Positions 34,789-43,034 of a stretch of 43,589 nt of DNA are shown piece by piece (the stretch's first letter is position 1; the number at the start of each line of letters is the position of its first letter). This DNA is from Marinilabilia sp046483585. GTDB taxonomy: Bacteria; Bacteroidota; Bacteroidia; Bacteroidales; Marinilabiliaceae. A program made the position numbers and the translations under genes. The stretch is from contig JAWOCV010000022.1 of NCBI GenBank assembly GCA_046483585.1, positions 1 to 43,589 on the forward strand. The letters are read 5' to 3'. The notes beneath the pieces were generated by a model. That model ran no database searches. It was not told where the DNA came from and saw only the letters and a program-made list of their open reading frames with translations.

Positions 34789-35895
34789 ATGAAAATGAGT
34801 AAGCAAAAAAGACTTAGTTTCTCTTTTACATCCCTTATGAAATTGACGGGGGCATTATTGATCTTATTTTTAGCATCATGCGACAGTGATGATAACGGGA
34901 ATGAACCAAAAGATCCGGGTCAGTTTGCCAACGGAACCTTTGTTTTGAATGAGGGCAGTATGGGCAGCAGTAATGCTTCTGTCTCCTTTATTCCTGCCAA
35001 TAGTGATACCGTGCAGGGGGAAATTTTTCAGGAAGCCAATGATGATGCGAATGTTCTTGGAGATATTTTGCAGGATATGGTTTCGCTGGATACCTTATCC
35101 TTTCTTGTATTGAATGGTTCAGAGAGTTTGTTGGTCGTCAATAATAAGAATTTCGAATATGTAACAGAGATAACTGAAGGGATCAAGCAGCCACGTTATG
35201 CAACGATTCACAATGATCTGCTTTATGTGACTCAGTGGGGAAATGAAGGAGAGGTTGTCGTTGTTGATCCGGAAAATTTTGAAGTGATCCAGACTGTGGA
35301 GGCTGGAATTGGTCCTGAGGGCATCCGTGTTATCAACGATGAGGTTTGGGTCGCAAATGGGGGTATTGGTCAGGACAATACCATCTCTGTGATTGATCCT
35401 GAACAAAACACTGTGAAAGCTACAATTGAAGGGAAGGATTGTCCCAAAGATCTTGCTGTGGATGCAGAAGGAGATGTCTGGGCCGTTTGTTCAGGTTATA
35501 CCGACTGGGATACAGGGGAATCTACGACTCCCTACCTGGAAAAAATAGATGCTGAGAATTATGAGGTGCTCGACTCTTTCGAATTGCCCGGTGCCCATAG
35601 TCAAATTGCCGCTTCAGTGGACGGACAAACTATTTATTTTGGGGGTGGTTACGGTAACGTTGGCCTCTGGGCAATGGATTATAATGCAAGTGAATTGCCG
35701 GCAGAACCATTGATAGATGAAACTTTGAACGGGCTGAGTGTTGACCCGGACAACGGCGACATCTATTGTGCAGTTGCACCATCTTATGAGGAGCCCGGTT
35801 ATGTTTCCGTGTATGATGCCAATGGCAATGAAGTTGCCCTTTATGAGGATAACATAGGAATCGGCCCCAATAATTTCATTTTTGTTAGCGAATAA
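34789..35895 (+). CDS. btuG: BtuG-like surface beta-propeller lipoprotein (YncE/DUF5074)
   Basis: 368 residues from ATG 34789. The open frame extends to 34696 inside btuB, but the ATG supplies the lipoprotein signal with LASC, Cys31 and the acidic DSDDNGNEP that follows. The mature part is a repeated beta-propeller: VVNNKNFEYVTEI, VVVDPENFEVIQTV, VIDPEQNTVKATIEG, and LEKIDAENYEVLDSFEL. In Bacteroides thetaiotaomicron the BtuG lipoproteins bind cobalamin with very high affinity on the cell surface beside BtuB. The same pairing here, under a cobalamin riboswitch, supports the name. Identity of the exact ligand is inference. Confidence 0.88.
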   Translation: MKMSKQKRLSFSFTSLMKLTGALLILFLASCDSDDNGNEPKDPGQFANGTFVLNEGSMGSSNASVSFIPANSDTVQGEIFQEANDDANVLGDILQDMVSLDTLSFLVLNGSESLLVVNNKNFEYVTEITEGIKQPRYATIHNDLLYVTQWGNEGEVVVVDPENFEVIQTVEAGIGPEGIRVINDEVWVANGGIGQDNTISVIDPEQNTVKATIEGKDCPKDLAVDAEGDVWAVCSGYTDWDTGESTTPYLEKIDAENYEVLDSFELPGAHSQIAASVDGQTIYFGGGYGNVGLWAMDYNASELPAEPLIDETLNGLSVDPDNGDIYCAVAPSYEEPGYVSVYDANGNEVALYEDNIGIGPNNFIFVSE

Positions 35896-35942
35896 TTGTA
35901 AGTTATTCTTTTATCAATATAATTTTTTGGTCCATACTCAGT

Positions 35943-35976
35943 AATGCCTGGCAGGGGTGGCACCCCTGTCAGGCAT
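35943..35976 (+). terminator. Long hairpin terminator shared by converging genes
   Basis: AATGCCTGGCAGGGGT pairs with ACCCCTGTCAGGCATT (15 of 16 positions Watson-Crick, one G-T), tight loop of two bases. The plus strand continues ATTATTT. The stem includes the stop codon (35969-35971) of the minus-strand gene. Confidence 0.75.
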
Positions 35977-38926
35977 TATTATTTCCAAAGGTTATGATGC
36001 CAATGCTGTTTTTCCCGTCGAGCATGGTGGTGAATGGTTCTTCGAAACGGATATGGCGTACCAGTTCGGTTTCCTCCTCTGCCGGTTGGTTATCCAGGGT
36101 TTCCATTTTGATGCTGCCCTCACCGATGGAAGGGTTGATGGTCAGATAGCCCACTCTCAGGGAAGTCAGGTTTTGGAAGAAATGGGTGCCCTGGCTGGGT
36201 TCCACATGATAATTTTCCAGCCCCATCTCTACAATGGTTCGGGCACCGGCGATTTGGCCCCAGCGTACCGGCACACCCAGCCATGGGTCTTGTGATCCCC
36301 ACCGGCCCGGACCGATCAGGAGGTAGGGGCGGCCCTCTTTTTGGAGTCTGTCATTAACCTTTTCAATATGTTTGGCGATCTCGTGATTCCTTGAGGGTTT
36401 GAAGGTATCGGTCCGGACGTAAACCACATCATGTAGATCATGGATGATCCCGTTGCCAAGTGCGGAATTTGAGTAAAGGAAGCACTCTCCGGGCGAATAA
36501 TCCGAAAGATCCGGTCCTGAAGGATCTTTTGTATCTACGATGGGCCTTATCTGAAGCAGATAGAAAACAGGAATTCCATCCTGGGATTGCATGTCGACGG
36601 CAAACTCTATCTCTACTGGTTGTTTCATTTCAACCTGTCCGATGTGCAGAACTTTCCGGGTTATATCGGCCAGGGGAAATGCGTCATATTTTAAGATATT
36701 GGCAAAAGTGATCAGGCGGATCCCATCGGCCATAAGGCCGTCCCGGATCATCTGGTTTTGCATGTCGAAGACCGAGGCCAGCCATTTTAATGACCCGTCG
36801 GACTCGGCGTCACGGACATCCAGTCTGAGGATGTTGATGCCGTCGTTGAGGGATGGCTCGAAACTGGATGCATCCAGATCGAGGGCGTAAAATGATTTTT
36901 GTGTTTCACGCACCACCATGTCCGGTGACGAGAGCTGGAGAACTTTGTGGGGGTAGCGCGGAGAGAACCGGAGGGAAGTACCACCTTCTACGATCTGACG
37001 TCCCAGTCCCAGTGCAACGTTAACCACCCCGTCATCTGTTGTTTCGGGGGGGATGGGATAGAAATTGACCGATCTGGCCACGCCTGAGAATGTAGGGTAA
37101 AAACGATTGCCGTGTTGTTGTCCAACCACCTCCTGGATGACAATGCCCATGCGTTCCTCATCGATCAGATTCATAGTCCCTTCCATATAGGCTTTACTCG
37201 ATTTGAAGTAAACCGATGCATAGACACATTTGATGGCATCGAGCAACTGGTCAACCATTTTTTCTTCATCCGAAGGAGGGATCATATACGTGGAGTAAAT
37301 TCCGGCAAAAGGCTGGTAGTGACTGTCCTCCAGTACACTGGAGGAGCGTACGGCGACCGGTCGCTTCACGATCTGAACGAATTTGAGTAAGTCTTTACGC
37401 AGATGGTCCGGCAACTTTCTTTTTAAGAATTCCCGGAGGATCTCTTCATCACTGATATCTGACAGCCCCACGGTATAAAGTCCGTTTTCTTCCATGAAAT
37501 TTTCGAACACGTCTATACCCAGAACCACTGTACGGGGAATCATAATATTTACACCGGGGTATTGATTCAGATCTGTGTGCTTTTTGATGATGGTATTCAG
37601 GAAAGCCAACCCTCTGGCCTTACCGCCGATTGATCCCTGTCCGATCCGTGAAAAAGTCATGTACTCATCGTACCGGTTACGGTCAAATGAAGCGATAATG
37701 CCTCGTCCCTTACTTTTTCTGAATTCGGCTATAAGGCGAACCAGTCTCCTTTTGTGGGCGGCCATATCAACATCTTCATCAACTTTGAGGTCTCGTACCA
37801 CTTCGGCAATTGGGAAAAGAGCCCGTGCCGTCAGCCACTTGGAGACATGATCCCTTCTGAAATGATAAAAGAGTGATTCGTCGGGGACTTCCATGAGCTT
37901 ATTCTGGAGTTCCCTCAAATTGCTTACCCTGGCTACTTCCTTTCCGGTCTTAGGGTTAATAAATACGAAATCACCAAAAGCCAGGTATGTGTTTAAGAAT
38001 TCCTTCAATTCCTGAAGAAGGAATTTTGATTGTTTGTGTATAAAGCCGACTTTGAGTTCACGGGCTGTTTCCGCCACACGGGCATCCGAAGATTGCAACA
38101 TGAAAGGCATGTACGGATTGTCTTTCTTAACTCTCCGGGCCAGTTGAATGCCGGCGCCCTGTTTTTTTTCTCCTTCGTGTATGAACGATACATCAGAGAT
38201 AATGCCCAGAAGATTTTTCTGATATTTGTCGTAAAACGTTTCCGCTTCTTCGTAAGTTCTGGCAAGAAGTATTTTAGGCCTTCCGCGCATTCGCATCATC
38301 TTCTGGTGTTCGTTCAGTCCTTCCTGCATGAATTTTTTCGACTGTTTGAAAACGATCTTATAGATCAATGGCAGGTAGCTGGAGTAGAATCTGACGGAAT
38401 CTTCCACAAGCAAGATGCTTTGAACGCCGATCTCATTGATGTCGTGTTCTGCGTTCATGTCATCTTCGATGAGCTTAATGATGGCAAGCAACAAATTGGC
38501 ATTCCCCAACCAGCAGAACACATAATCGATGGCACTGGTATCTTCCCGGCTTAGTTGCATGGATACTTCCCGGGAAAACGGCGTCAGAACAACAATGGGA
38601 ACTGAGGGGTGGTTGTCTTTGATCTTGCGGGAAAGTAAAAATGGGTCCATGCCACCTACACTGAGCATAGTGATAATCAGATCGATCTGTTCATTTTCCA
38701 GTACTTTGAAAGCTTCTTCGGCAGAAGAAACCTGGATGAAATGAGGCGGGTAACGCAAACTTAGTGAAACGTACTCGTTGAAAATCTGTTCGTCAATGCG
38801 TCCGTCCTCTTCAAGCATAAAGGCATCATATGAGCTGCATATGAGCAATACTTTATGAATGCGTTTTTGCATCAACTGGTCAAAAGCCGTTTCTGAAAAC
38901 CGGCTGGGGGTGGCATTTACTTCCAT
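35969..38926 (-). CDS. Receiver-like domains fused to a PEP/pyruvate-binding (PPDK N-type) ATP-grasp domain
   Basis: 985 residues. Residues about 22-155 form a receiver-like fold without the usual phosphoacceptor Asp (LIITMLSVGG occupies that place). A second receiver-like domain at about 165-320 keeps an acidic start (LLVEDS) and ISDVSF where the phosphoacceptor Asp would be. The PPDK N-terminal ATP-grasp domain lies at about 435-780, with RIGQGSIGGKARGLAFLN and PVAVRSSSVLEDSHYQPFAG. A conserved C-terminal part has LLIGPGRWGSQDPWLGVPV and SQGTHFF. The phosphohistidine swivelling domain and the PEP/pyruvate TIM barrel are missing, so it cannot be a standard PEP synthase. It may be a signal-controlled phosphotransferase. 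It is a stand-alone gene. Confidence 0.85.
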   Translation of the reverse strand: MEVNATPSRFSETAFDQLMQKRIHKVLLICSSYDAFMLEEDGRIDEQIFNEYVSLSLRYPPHFIQVSSAEEAFKVLENEQIDLIITMLSVGGMDPFLLSRKIKDNHPSVPIVVLTPFSREVSMQLSREDTSAIDYVFCWLGNANLLLAIIKLIEDDMNAEHDINEIGVQSILLVEDSVRFYSSYLPLIYKIVFKQSKKFMQEGLNEHQKMMRMRGRPKILLARTYEEAETFYDKYQKNLLGIISDVSFIHEGEKKQGAGIQLARRVKKDNPYMPFMLQSSDARVAETARELKVGFIHKQSKFLLQELKEFLNTYLAFGDFVFINPKTGKEVARVSNLRELQNKLMEVPDESLFYHFRRDHVSKWLTARALFPIAEVVRDLKVDEDVDMAAHKRRLVRLIAEFRKSKGRGIIASFDRNRYDEYMTFSRIGQGSIGGKARGLAFLNTIIKKHTDLNQYPGVNIMIPRTVVLGIDVFENFMEENGLYTVGLSDISDEEILREFLKRKLPDHLRKDLLKFVQIVKRPVAVRSSSVLEDSHYQPFAGIYSTYMIPPSDEEKMVDQLLDAIKCVYASVYFKSSKAYMEGTMNLIDEERMGIVIQEVVGQQHGNRFYPTFSGVARSVNFYPIPPETTDDGVVNVALGLGRQIVEGGTSLRFSPRYPHKVLQLSSPDMVVRETQKSFYALDLDASSFEPSLNDGINILRLDVRDAESDGSLKWLASVFDMQNQMIRDGLMADGIRLITFANILKYDAFPLADITRKVLHIGQVEMKQPVEIEFAVDMQSQDGIPVFYLLQIRPIVDTKDPSGPDLSDYSPGECFLYSNSALGNGIIHDLHDVVYVRTDTFKPSRNHEIAKHIEKVNDRLQKEGRPYLLIGPGRWGSQDPWLGVPVRWGQIAGARTIVEMGLENYHVEPSQGTHFFQNLTSLRVGYLTINPSIGEGSIKMETLDNQPAEEETELVRHIRFEEPFTTMLDGKNSIGIITFGNNNA

Positions 38927-39330
38927 GGCATATCAAATAAAAGGTTCCGGATAAAGCGGACTACAATGATTGAGTTCGCTTTCCCAAAAGTCTTTTTTCG
39001 TAGTCGGGGTGCAGTTGATTCTCTTAATCAGAGCAATCACGAAATTTATGAGAATATGAAAAAATCTGCAATTTGGGTTGGGGTGACTAAGAAACTTTTG
39101 GGAGTGGATTCATGATTCTTTTGTTTGTTCTCATCTGCCTGACGGGAGATCATTCCCGAAAATTCATTCCTTCGAAGGTAATATAAAAATCGGACTCAGG
39201 AATGCGATTTTTGAAGTTATGAAACAATCATGGCATAAGTTATACCGGTATTTCTGTCGCAGAGCATAACAAAAAAAGGAGCTGAGAATAACTCCCAACT
39301 CCTTATATTGTTCCCTTCATTCAGCTTATC
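38927..39330. other. Intergenic region between exbD and the ATP-grasp gene
   Basis: 404 bases. It includes the exbD-operon terminator (39271-39303) and the fragment of the dispersed repeat (39248-39264). Two small palindromes are present: CGGGAGATCATTCCCG (39143-39158) and CCTTCGAAGG (39169-39178). The rest is the leader of the ATP-grasp gene; no consensus promoter is clear. Confidence 0.5.
39271..39303 (-). terminator. Intrinsic terminator of the ExbB-ExbD operon
   Basis: On the minus strand, AGGAGTTGGGA pairs with TCTCAGCTCCT (11 bp with two G-T pairs) around a 5-base loop, followed by seven T. It lies 27 bases after the last exbD stop. Confidence 0.9.
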
Positions 39331-39807
39331 CTAAAGAGGTACCTCTTCAGCCTGTCGGGCCGAATAGCTGATTTTCAGGGCTTGTGCTTCACGCAAAGCC
39401 TGTTTGACTTCTGTGATGATATCCATCGGGGTATCATAATCAGCTTTCAGTGACACGGTCATTCTGGACCGGTCGTTTTCCCGCATTGATTCACGCTCCT
39501 GTGTGATGTAACTTTGGACATCATCAACCGTTGCAAACTGGTCATTGAGCTGTAATCGTGGCTCTGTCCCATAAGTAGACTGATAATGCTTCTGGGGCAC
39601 ACCGATGTAAATATAAGTCACCAATGACTTTTTTTCCAATTTGCTCAGTTCAGTTGCTTCGGGTTGTTGCAACTGGACTTTCAAAGAAACCTCTTTCATG
39701 GTTGTACTGACCATGAAGAAGAACAGAAGCATAAACACGATGTCCGGCAGCGAAGCTGTATTGATGCGTTGCGCACCACTTTGTTTCTTCTTTCTGAATT
39801 TAGCCAT
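39331..39807 (-). CDS. exbD: ExbD/TolR-family proton-channel subunit (second copy)
   Basis: 158 residues. A short basic cytoplasmic N-terminus (KFRKKKQ), one transmembrane helix at about 20-38 with the essential Asp in LPDIVFMLLFFFMV, and a periplasmic domain to the end. Gives the proton-driven partner of ExbB that energises TonB-dependent transport. It begins 2 bases after the first exbD and is the last gene of the operon. The two ExbD copies differ widely outside the membrane segment, so they are not a recent duplication. Confidence 0.93.
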   Translation of the reverse strand: MAKFRKKKQSGAQRINTASLPDIVFMLLFFFMVSTTMKEVSLKVQLQQPEATELSKLEKKSLVTYIYIGVPQKHYQSTYGTEPRLQLNDQFATVDDVQSYITQERESMRENDRSRMTVSLKADYDTPMDIITEVKQALREAQALKISYSARQAEEVPL

Positions 39808-39809
39808 GT

Positions 39810-40385
39810 TTAATTCCCTCCTGTATTTTTAGGTTCAGCTTCGGAGATTTTCTGCGGATATACATCTCTGATTGCCTCTACTTTATCGTCGTCCAGATCA
39901 TCATAATCTTCTCCGAATTTTTCCTGGGCAAGTTCATCGCGCAATTCATTATAGGCGGCTTGCAACTCGTTTTGCACGGAAAGGTACATCTGATACTGGG
40001 TTTTCCGGTCGTTTTGCAGGGAAATCACACCCTTAGATACAGGGTATTCTCCGAAGTATTCGATTTCTTTCTCCTCTTTTTCCGGCAAATCAGGATCGTC
40101 CGCGGGATTTTTTATGAATTCTTTTGCACTTTCCCTGAGCTCCCTAATATCCATGGGCTCACCTTCAACCAGCAACCTGTTATCGGCATTGATAAGCACC
40201 TCGAACACATTGCGGTCTTTAATTGGCGGTGGCTCCTCCTCGTCCTCGGGAACAGGCGGAGGCAATCTCCGCGCCAGACCGGAATCGGTATCCATGGTCG
40301 TGGTCACAAGGAAGAAAATGAGCAAAAGAAAAGCGATGTCCGCCATGGATCCTGCATTTACTTCCTGAATATCTCTTTTTCCCAT
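39810..40385 (-). CDS. exbD: ExbD/TolR-family proton-channel subunit (first copy)
   Basis: 191 residues. N-terminus MGKRDIQEVNAGSMADIAF gives a short cytoplasmic part and one transmembrane helix with the functional Asp (MADIAFLLLIFFLV). A Pro/Glu-rich linker follows (LPPPVPEDEEEPPP, about 41-54). The periplasmic domain is longer than in the second copy and ends in an acidic, partly helical tail. It is separated by a 69-base gap containing a 10-bp hairpin from the upstream 4-TM gene, and by 2 bases from the next exbD. Confidence 0.92.
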   Translation of the reverse strand: MGKRDIQEVNAGSMADIAFLLLIFFLVTTTMDTDSGLARRLPPPVPEDEEEPPPIKDRNVFEVLINADNRLLVEGEPMDIRELRESAKEFIKNPADDPDLPEKEEKEIEYFGEYPVSKGVISLQNDRKTQYQMYLSVQNELQAAYNELRDELAQEKFGEDYDDLDDDKVEAIRDVYPQKISEAEPKNTGGN

Positions 40386-40410
40386 AAATTCATCTAATTT
40401 TAAGTAAGGC

Positions 40411-40441
40411 AGAAGAGAGGATCATTTAAAGCCTCTCTTCT
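40411..40441 (-). promoter_or_regulatory. Perfect 10-bp hairpin inside the ExbB operon
   Basis: AGAAGAGAGG and CCTCTCTTCT with an 11-base loop, located between the 4-TM gene and the first exbD. There is no T-run after it on the minus strand, so it is more likely an mRNA stability or processing element than a terminator. Confidence 0.55.
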
Positions 40442-40454
40442 CCTTGAAAAGTTG

Positions 40455-40901
40455 TTATCGAAAAAGTCGGGACACCTCTGTATAGAGGATGGATAACAGA
40501 ACTCCGCCAATCAGAATATAGGTGGTATATAAGAACATATCACCCAGAATCAGCATGCTGGGAACATTATCAGATCCTTTATATCCAACCAGTTGCAGTG
40601 GTGTTCCGTCCCCCATGGAATAGGCAACCAATACAATTAAGGCCAGTAACCCGATTGAAATAAGTGAACGGATTGCATTTTTCGGATGCAAAGCCAGGTT
40701 CAGAATCTCAAACAGGACGGACAAAACGGCCGCTCCCAGGAGGAGAATCTTTCCCCAGTTGAGGAAAGTTTCTGTATAAACCGGTGTGGTTAATGCAGCA
40801 TCCTCAACTTCTCCTCCGAAGTAAAACAACCCTGCTAACACAACGGTGGCCCCCAGGAGGATGTATAAGACAAAATTTAAATATCTTGAAAGCTTATTCA
40901 T
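40455..40901 (-). CDS. Four-TM membrane protein in the ExbB-ExbD operon, unknown
   Basis: 148 residues with four predicted membrane helices: about 8-28, 48-66, 78-97 and 120-143. Between the first two is a short segment rich in small and acidic residues (FGGEVEDAALTTPVYTETF). The basic termini suggest both ends in the cytoplasm. I do not recognise a named family. The gene starts 8 bases after exbB and lies before the two exbD genes, a position occupied by similar unnamed membrane proteins in other Bacteroidota. It may be an accessory subunit of the proton channel. Confidence 0.8.
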   Translation of the reverse strand: MNKLSRYLNFVLYILLGATVVLAGLFYFGGEVEDAALTTPVYTETFLNWGKILLLGAAVLSVLFEILNLALHPKNAIRSLISIGLLALIVLVAYSMGDGTPLQLVGYKGSDNVPSMLILGDMFLYTTYILIGGVLLSILYTEVSRLFR

Positions 40902-40909
40902 AATGAAAA

Positions 40910-41755
40910 TTATTTTTTCATGTTATACTTTACCAGAATGTCCATCAATGAGATTGATGCATCTTCCATATTGTTGACGAGACCGTCAATCTTTGAAACC
41001 AGGTAGTTGTAGAATACCTGAAGGATGATGGCAACGATCAAACCGGACACTGTGGTAATTAGGGCCACTTTAATACCCCCTGCAACGGCTGTGGCAGAGA
41101 CATCACCCATTGCCTGGATACTGTCAAATGCGTCGATCATACCAATTACTGTACCCATGAAACCGAGCATTGGAGCAATGGCGATAAAGAGCGAAATCCA
41201 GGTCAATCCTTTTTCCAGAAGGCCCATTTGTACAGAACCGTAAGAAACAACTGACTTTTCCACTACTTCCATTCCTTCGTCGAAACGATCAAGCCCCTGA
41301 TAAAATATTGAAGCCACAGGTCCGCGGGTGTTCCGGCAAACCTCTTTTGCTGCTTCAACGCCACCTTCATTGAGGGCTTCTTCAAGATTCTGAAGAAGTT
41401 TCTTGGTGTTTGTGGAAGAAAGGTTCAGATAAATAATCCTTTCAATGCTAATGGCCAGACCAAAAACCAGTGCCAAAAGGACAAAACTCATGAACATGGC
41501 ACCACCTTCAATAAATTTCGCTTTGATTTGTTTGTGGATACCCTGAACTTCTTCACCATCTTCAAGGGCAGCTGCTTCTTCTTCGGCCATTTCTTCTTCT
41601 CCAGCCATCTCTTCTTCCTCTGCAGTTTCCTGCTCTGATAATTCGCTGGTAGACTCTTCTTCTACCGACTGTTCCTCTTCCTGAGCATAAATGGATGATG
41701 CGCTTATCATGCTAAGCATCCCAAAAACTGCTAAAAACGCAAATAGCTTTTTCAT
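40910..41755 (-). CDS. exbB: ExbB/TolQ/MotA-family proton channel with acidic periplasmic extension
   Basis: 281 residues. Residues 1-24 read as a cleavable signal peptide ending SIYA|Q. Residues 26-69 hold 22 Glu and 1 Asp in 44 positions. The ExbB core then follows: TM1 at about 84-106, a cytoplasmic loop, TM2 at about 180-205 (FIAIAPMLGFMGTVIGMID, the signature), and TM3 at about 225-255. The core motif residues are intact. Together with the ExbD genes downstream it forms a proton-driven motor for TonB-type transport. The signal peptide plus acidic segment is not part of the standard E. coli ExbB. Confidence 0.93.
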   Translation of the reverse strand: MKKLFAFLAVFGMLSMISASSIYAQEEEQSVEEESTSELSEQETAEEEEMAGEEEMAEEEAAALEDGEEVQGIHKQIKAKFIEGGAMFMSFVLLALVFGLAISIERIIYLNLSSTNTKKLLQNLEEALNEGGVEAAKEVCRNTRGPVASIFYQGLDRFDEGMEVVEKSVVSYGSVQMGLLEKGLTWISLFIAIAPMLGFMGTVIGMIDAFDSIQAMGDVSATAVAGGIKVALITTVSGLIVAIILQVFYNYLVSKIDGLVNNMEDASISLMDILVKYNMKK

Positions 41756-41812
41756 AATCTGTAAAAAATTTTGATTTGTATTGGTTTGTTAATACTCAAA
41801 AATTGTGCAAAA

Positions 41813-41844
41813 CAAATTTAGTTCTTTGAAATTTGAGAAACAAA
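41813..41844 (-). promoter_or_regulatory. Promoter of the ExbB-ExbD operon
   Basis: On the minus strand, TTTG (41841-41844), 20 bases, then TAAATTTG (41813-41820). This fits the Bacteroidota -33 TTTG / -7 TAnnTTTG consensus and spacing in full. The predicted start lies about 50 bases before the exbB ATG. Confidence 0.75.
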
Positions 41845-41936
41845 TTTAAAATCAAATCATAGAATAACAAAATTTTTTATTTGTCGCCCATTTTTCAGGA
41901 GCGCAAAATACAAAAAAAATGACAAAAACAAGGTTG

Positions 41937-42962
41937 TTATAAATTTATTTCCCCTTTCAGGGGTTTGTTTAAATTCATTTTTAATTCTTCTAAAGAGGCG
42001 GTATTTCCGAGCAAATACATTAGTTTGGTGAGAGCTGCCTCTGAGGTAATGTCGTGTCCGCTGATGATGCCCATGCTCAATAGGTGACGGCCGGTCTCGT
42101 ATCGCCACATTTCTACACTACCGGCAAGGCATTGGGTGACGTTTATAATGACCACCCCTCTTTCTATGGCATCCCGCAATGCGGTCATGAACCATTCTTC
42201 GGTTGGAGCATTTCCCGAGCCATATGTTTCCAAAACCACCCCGCGGATATCAGGGGCTTCCAATATTGCACGTACGACTTTCTCATTGATGCCAGGGAAT
42301 ATTTTCAACAGAGCAATATTATTGTCCATTCGGGTTGTGACGGTGAAATTGCCGCTTAAGGTGGTATATCTTATATAAGGATAATTGTATTTTATGTGAA
42401 GGCCCACTTCGGCCAGCGGAGGGTAGTTGTCAGAACGAAAAGCCCTGAAATGTTCGGCATTGTATTTGGTTGTCCGGTTGCCTCTGAAAAGTTTGTCCTG
42501 AAAAAAAATGCATACTTCGGGCACCAGTGACTGCCCGTTCTTTTCAGCTGCGGCAATTTCAAGAGCGGTCAGCAGATTTTCTTTTCCGTCGGTTCGAATG
42601 GCTCCCAGGGGCAATTGACTGCCGGTGAGGATGACCGGTTTCTGAAGGTTGTGCGTCATGAAGCTTAAAGCACTAGCTGTGTAGGCCATGGTGTCGGTGC
42701 CGTGGAGAATCACAAAACCGTCAAAATCGGAATAATTTTCTTCAATAATTTGCACCAGTTGCTTCCAGATTTTCGGAGATATTTCGGAGGAATCAACAAT
42801 GGGATTGAATGAAATACTGTGAACCCCGAAATCAAATTTTTTCAGCTCGGGAACCTTCCGGGATATGTTTTTAAAATCGAACGGGACCAACGCATTGGTG
42901 TCCGGGTCTACAGCCATGCCGATGGTTCCCCCTGTATAAATTATGAGAACACGTTTTTTCAT
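41937..42962 (-). CDS. ansA: Type I L-asparaginase
   Basis: 341 residues, normal for the cytoplasmic type I enzyme. The nucleophile motif TGGTIG is at 10-15 and the second catalytic motif HGTDT at 87-91, followed by the LTGSQLPLGAIRTDG segment. Both catalytic Thr residues are present. No signal peptide is seen. It hydrolyses asparagine to aspartate and ammonia. It starts 72 bases after the TatD stop on the same strand, so the two may be co-transcribed. No strong terminator was found between its stop and the exbB promoter region. Confidence 0.95.
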   Translation of the reverse strand: MKKRVLIIYTGGTIGMAVDPDTNALVPFDFKNISRKVPELKKFDFGVHSISFNPIVDSSEISPKIWKQLVQIIEENYSDFDGFVILHGTDTMAYTASALSFMTHNLQKPVILTGSQLPLGAIRTDGKENLLTALEIAAAEKNGQSLVPEVCIFFQDKLFRGNRTTKYNAEHFRAFRSDNYPPLAEVGLHIKYNYPYIRYTTLSGNFTVTTRMDNNIALLKIFPGINEKVVRAILEAPDIRGVVLETYGSGNAPTEEWFMTALRDAIERGVVIINVTQCLAGSVEMWRYETGRHLLSMGIISGHDITSEAALTKLMYLLGNTASLEELKMNLNKPLKGEINL

Positions 42963-43034
42963 CTTTCCGGGACTTTTTTAATGGCCACACCAGTCCTGAG
43001 CAACTGGTGAAAGGCGTTTTTATGGGATGGGTCT

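Noticed and set aside
35969..38926. Annotation as phosphoenolpyruvate synthase
   Set aside because: The phosphohistidine and PEP-binding domains needed for that reaction are absent.
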